Origin: Candidatus Altarchaeum sp. CG2_30_32_3053
Lineage (GTDB): Archaea > Altiarchaeota > Altiarchaeia > Altiarchaeales > Altiarchaeaceae
Assembly: GCA_001873845.1 (NCBI GenBank)
Contig: MNZY01000013.1
Location: forward strand, 1-14,556
Direction: 5' to 3'
Length of the DNA stretch: 14,556 nt
The position numbers and the translations under genes were made by a program. Position 1 is the stretch's first letter, and each line of letters opens with the position of its first letter. Below the pieces are notes generated by a model. It searched no databases, was not told the DNA's origin, and was given only the letters and a program-made list of their open reading frames with translations. This document shows positions 14,300-14,556 of the stretch, one piece after another.

Positions 14300-14533
14300 T
14301 TACTCTAGATGACAACTTTTTGTTCGTGAGTTGATCAATTTGTATTCAAATTTGCAAAAATTTATTGAAAAATGTGACCATTTAAAAATTAACAGGACTT
14401 ACTCGTGAAAACTTAAAAAATTTACCCTTTGTTTTTAGAGTGGCCAAATATTTCATTGGAAATACAAATTTATTTGTGATTTTATAATTATTTTGTGTTA
14501 ACTCCTTCGTAAAAAGTTGTCAAGTAGAGTTAT
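14300..14533. mobile_element. MITE-like sequence bounded by imperfect inverted repeats
   Basis: GACAACTTTTT (14311-14321) and AAAAAGTTGTC (14511-14521) are a perfect 11-bp inverted pair. The similarity continues outward (ACTCTA at 14302-14307 against TAGAGT at 14525-14530) and inward (GAGTT near 14328 against AACTC near 14500). The whole arms are about 35 bp, imperfect, around a 170-bp A/T-rich core with no gene. This is the shape of a miniature inverted-repeat element or a long-range RNA hairpin. The arms do not resemble those of the element at 6574-8440. Confidence 0.4.
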
Positions 14534-14556
14534 TAATAACAAATTAGACTGCTATA

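Larger units (their letters stand above)
14144..14556. other. Non-coding region upstream of the MBL gene
   Basis: No gene is supported in this very A/T-rich stretch. Near the MBL start, ATTTAGTAAAAA occurs twice (14150-14161 and 14194-14205), a possible promoter repeat. A short tandem repeat and a MITE-like inverted repeat pair occupy the rest and are listed separately. Confidence 0.6.

Noticed and set aside
1..14556. tRNA or rRNA genes
   Set aside because: No T-arm sequence (GGTTCRAATCC type), cloverleaf pairing or conserved rRNA block was seen on either strand by eye.

Overview
This AT-rich window (roughly one third G+C) comes from an archaeon. It encodes the exosome subunit Rrp4, part of the ribosome-recycling ATPase ABCE1, the archaeal type II dehydroquinate synthase, and a surface protein with DUF11-type repeats. 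Long T tracts follow several genes. A complete bacterial-type dihydropteroate synthase (folP) is less usual for archaea. The phylum cannot be fixed from the sequence; an uncultured, Altiarchaeota-like or other euryarchaeal lineage is only a guess. Every gene I can support reads on the minus strand, so transcription runs from right to left.

Layout, in transcription order. (1) 14556-14144: non-coding DNA with a short tandem repeat and a MITE-like pair of inverted repeats. (2) 14143-11900: a 747-residue protein with a duplicated short N-terminal motif, two beta-rich modules, TPRs, a metallo-beta-lactamase domain and a Cys-rich tail. (3) 11665-10580: dehydroquinate synthase II. (4) 10550-10416: a fragment of an SMC/RecF-like ATPase. 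(5) 10367-9438: dihydroorotate dehydrogenase. (6) 9191-8565: Rrp4. (7) 8534-8437: a 41-bp tandem repeat. (8) 8440-6574: a decayed mobile element with 37-bp terminal inverted repeats and one broken, unfamiliar protein of about 580 residues. (9) 6428-5601: dihydropteroate synthase, followed closely by a broken helical-repeat gene, a CooT-like small protein and a DEAD-box helicase (to 2815). (10) 2690-2049: an ABCE1 remnant with an in-frame TAG. (11) 1518 to the left edge: an exported, sequon-rich surface protein with DUF11-like repeats.

The intact genes are mainly housekeeping: folate, pyrimidine and aromatic amino acid synthesis, and RNA processing and decay. Between them lies a high density of gene wreckage: truncated ABCE1, truncated ATPase, a helical-repeat gene with one stop and two frameshifts, and a mobile element with one stop and three frameshifts. 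There are also recent sequence duplications: 99 bp identical in the surface gene, 59 of 62 bp in the MBL gene, and 2.4 copies of a 41-bp repeat. Two of the three in-frame stops are TAG. This raises pyrrolysine read-through as a possibility, although both TAGs lie in genes with other damage and two apparently intact genes end in TAG at the expected place. Decay, or base errors in a draft assembly, explains the pattern more simply.
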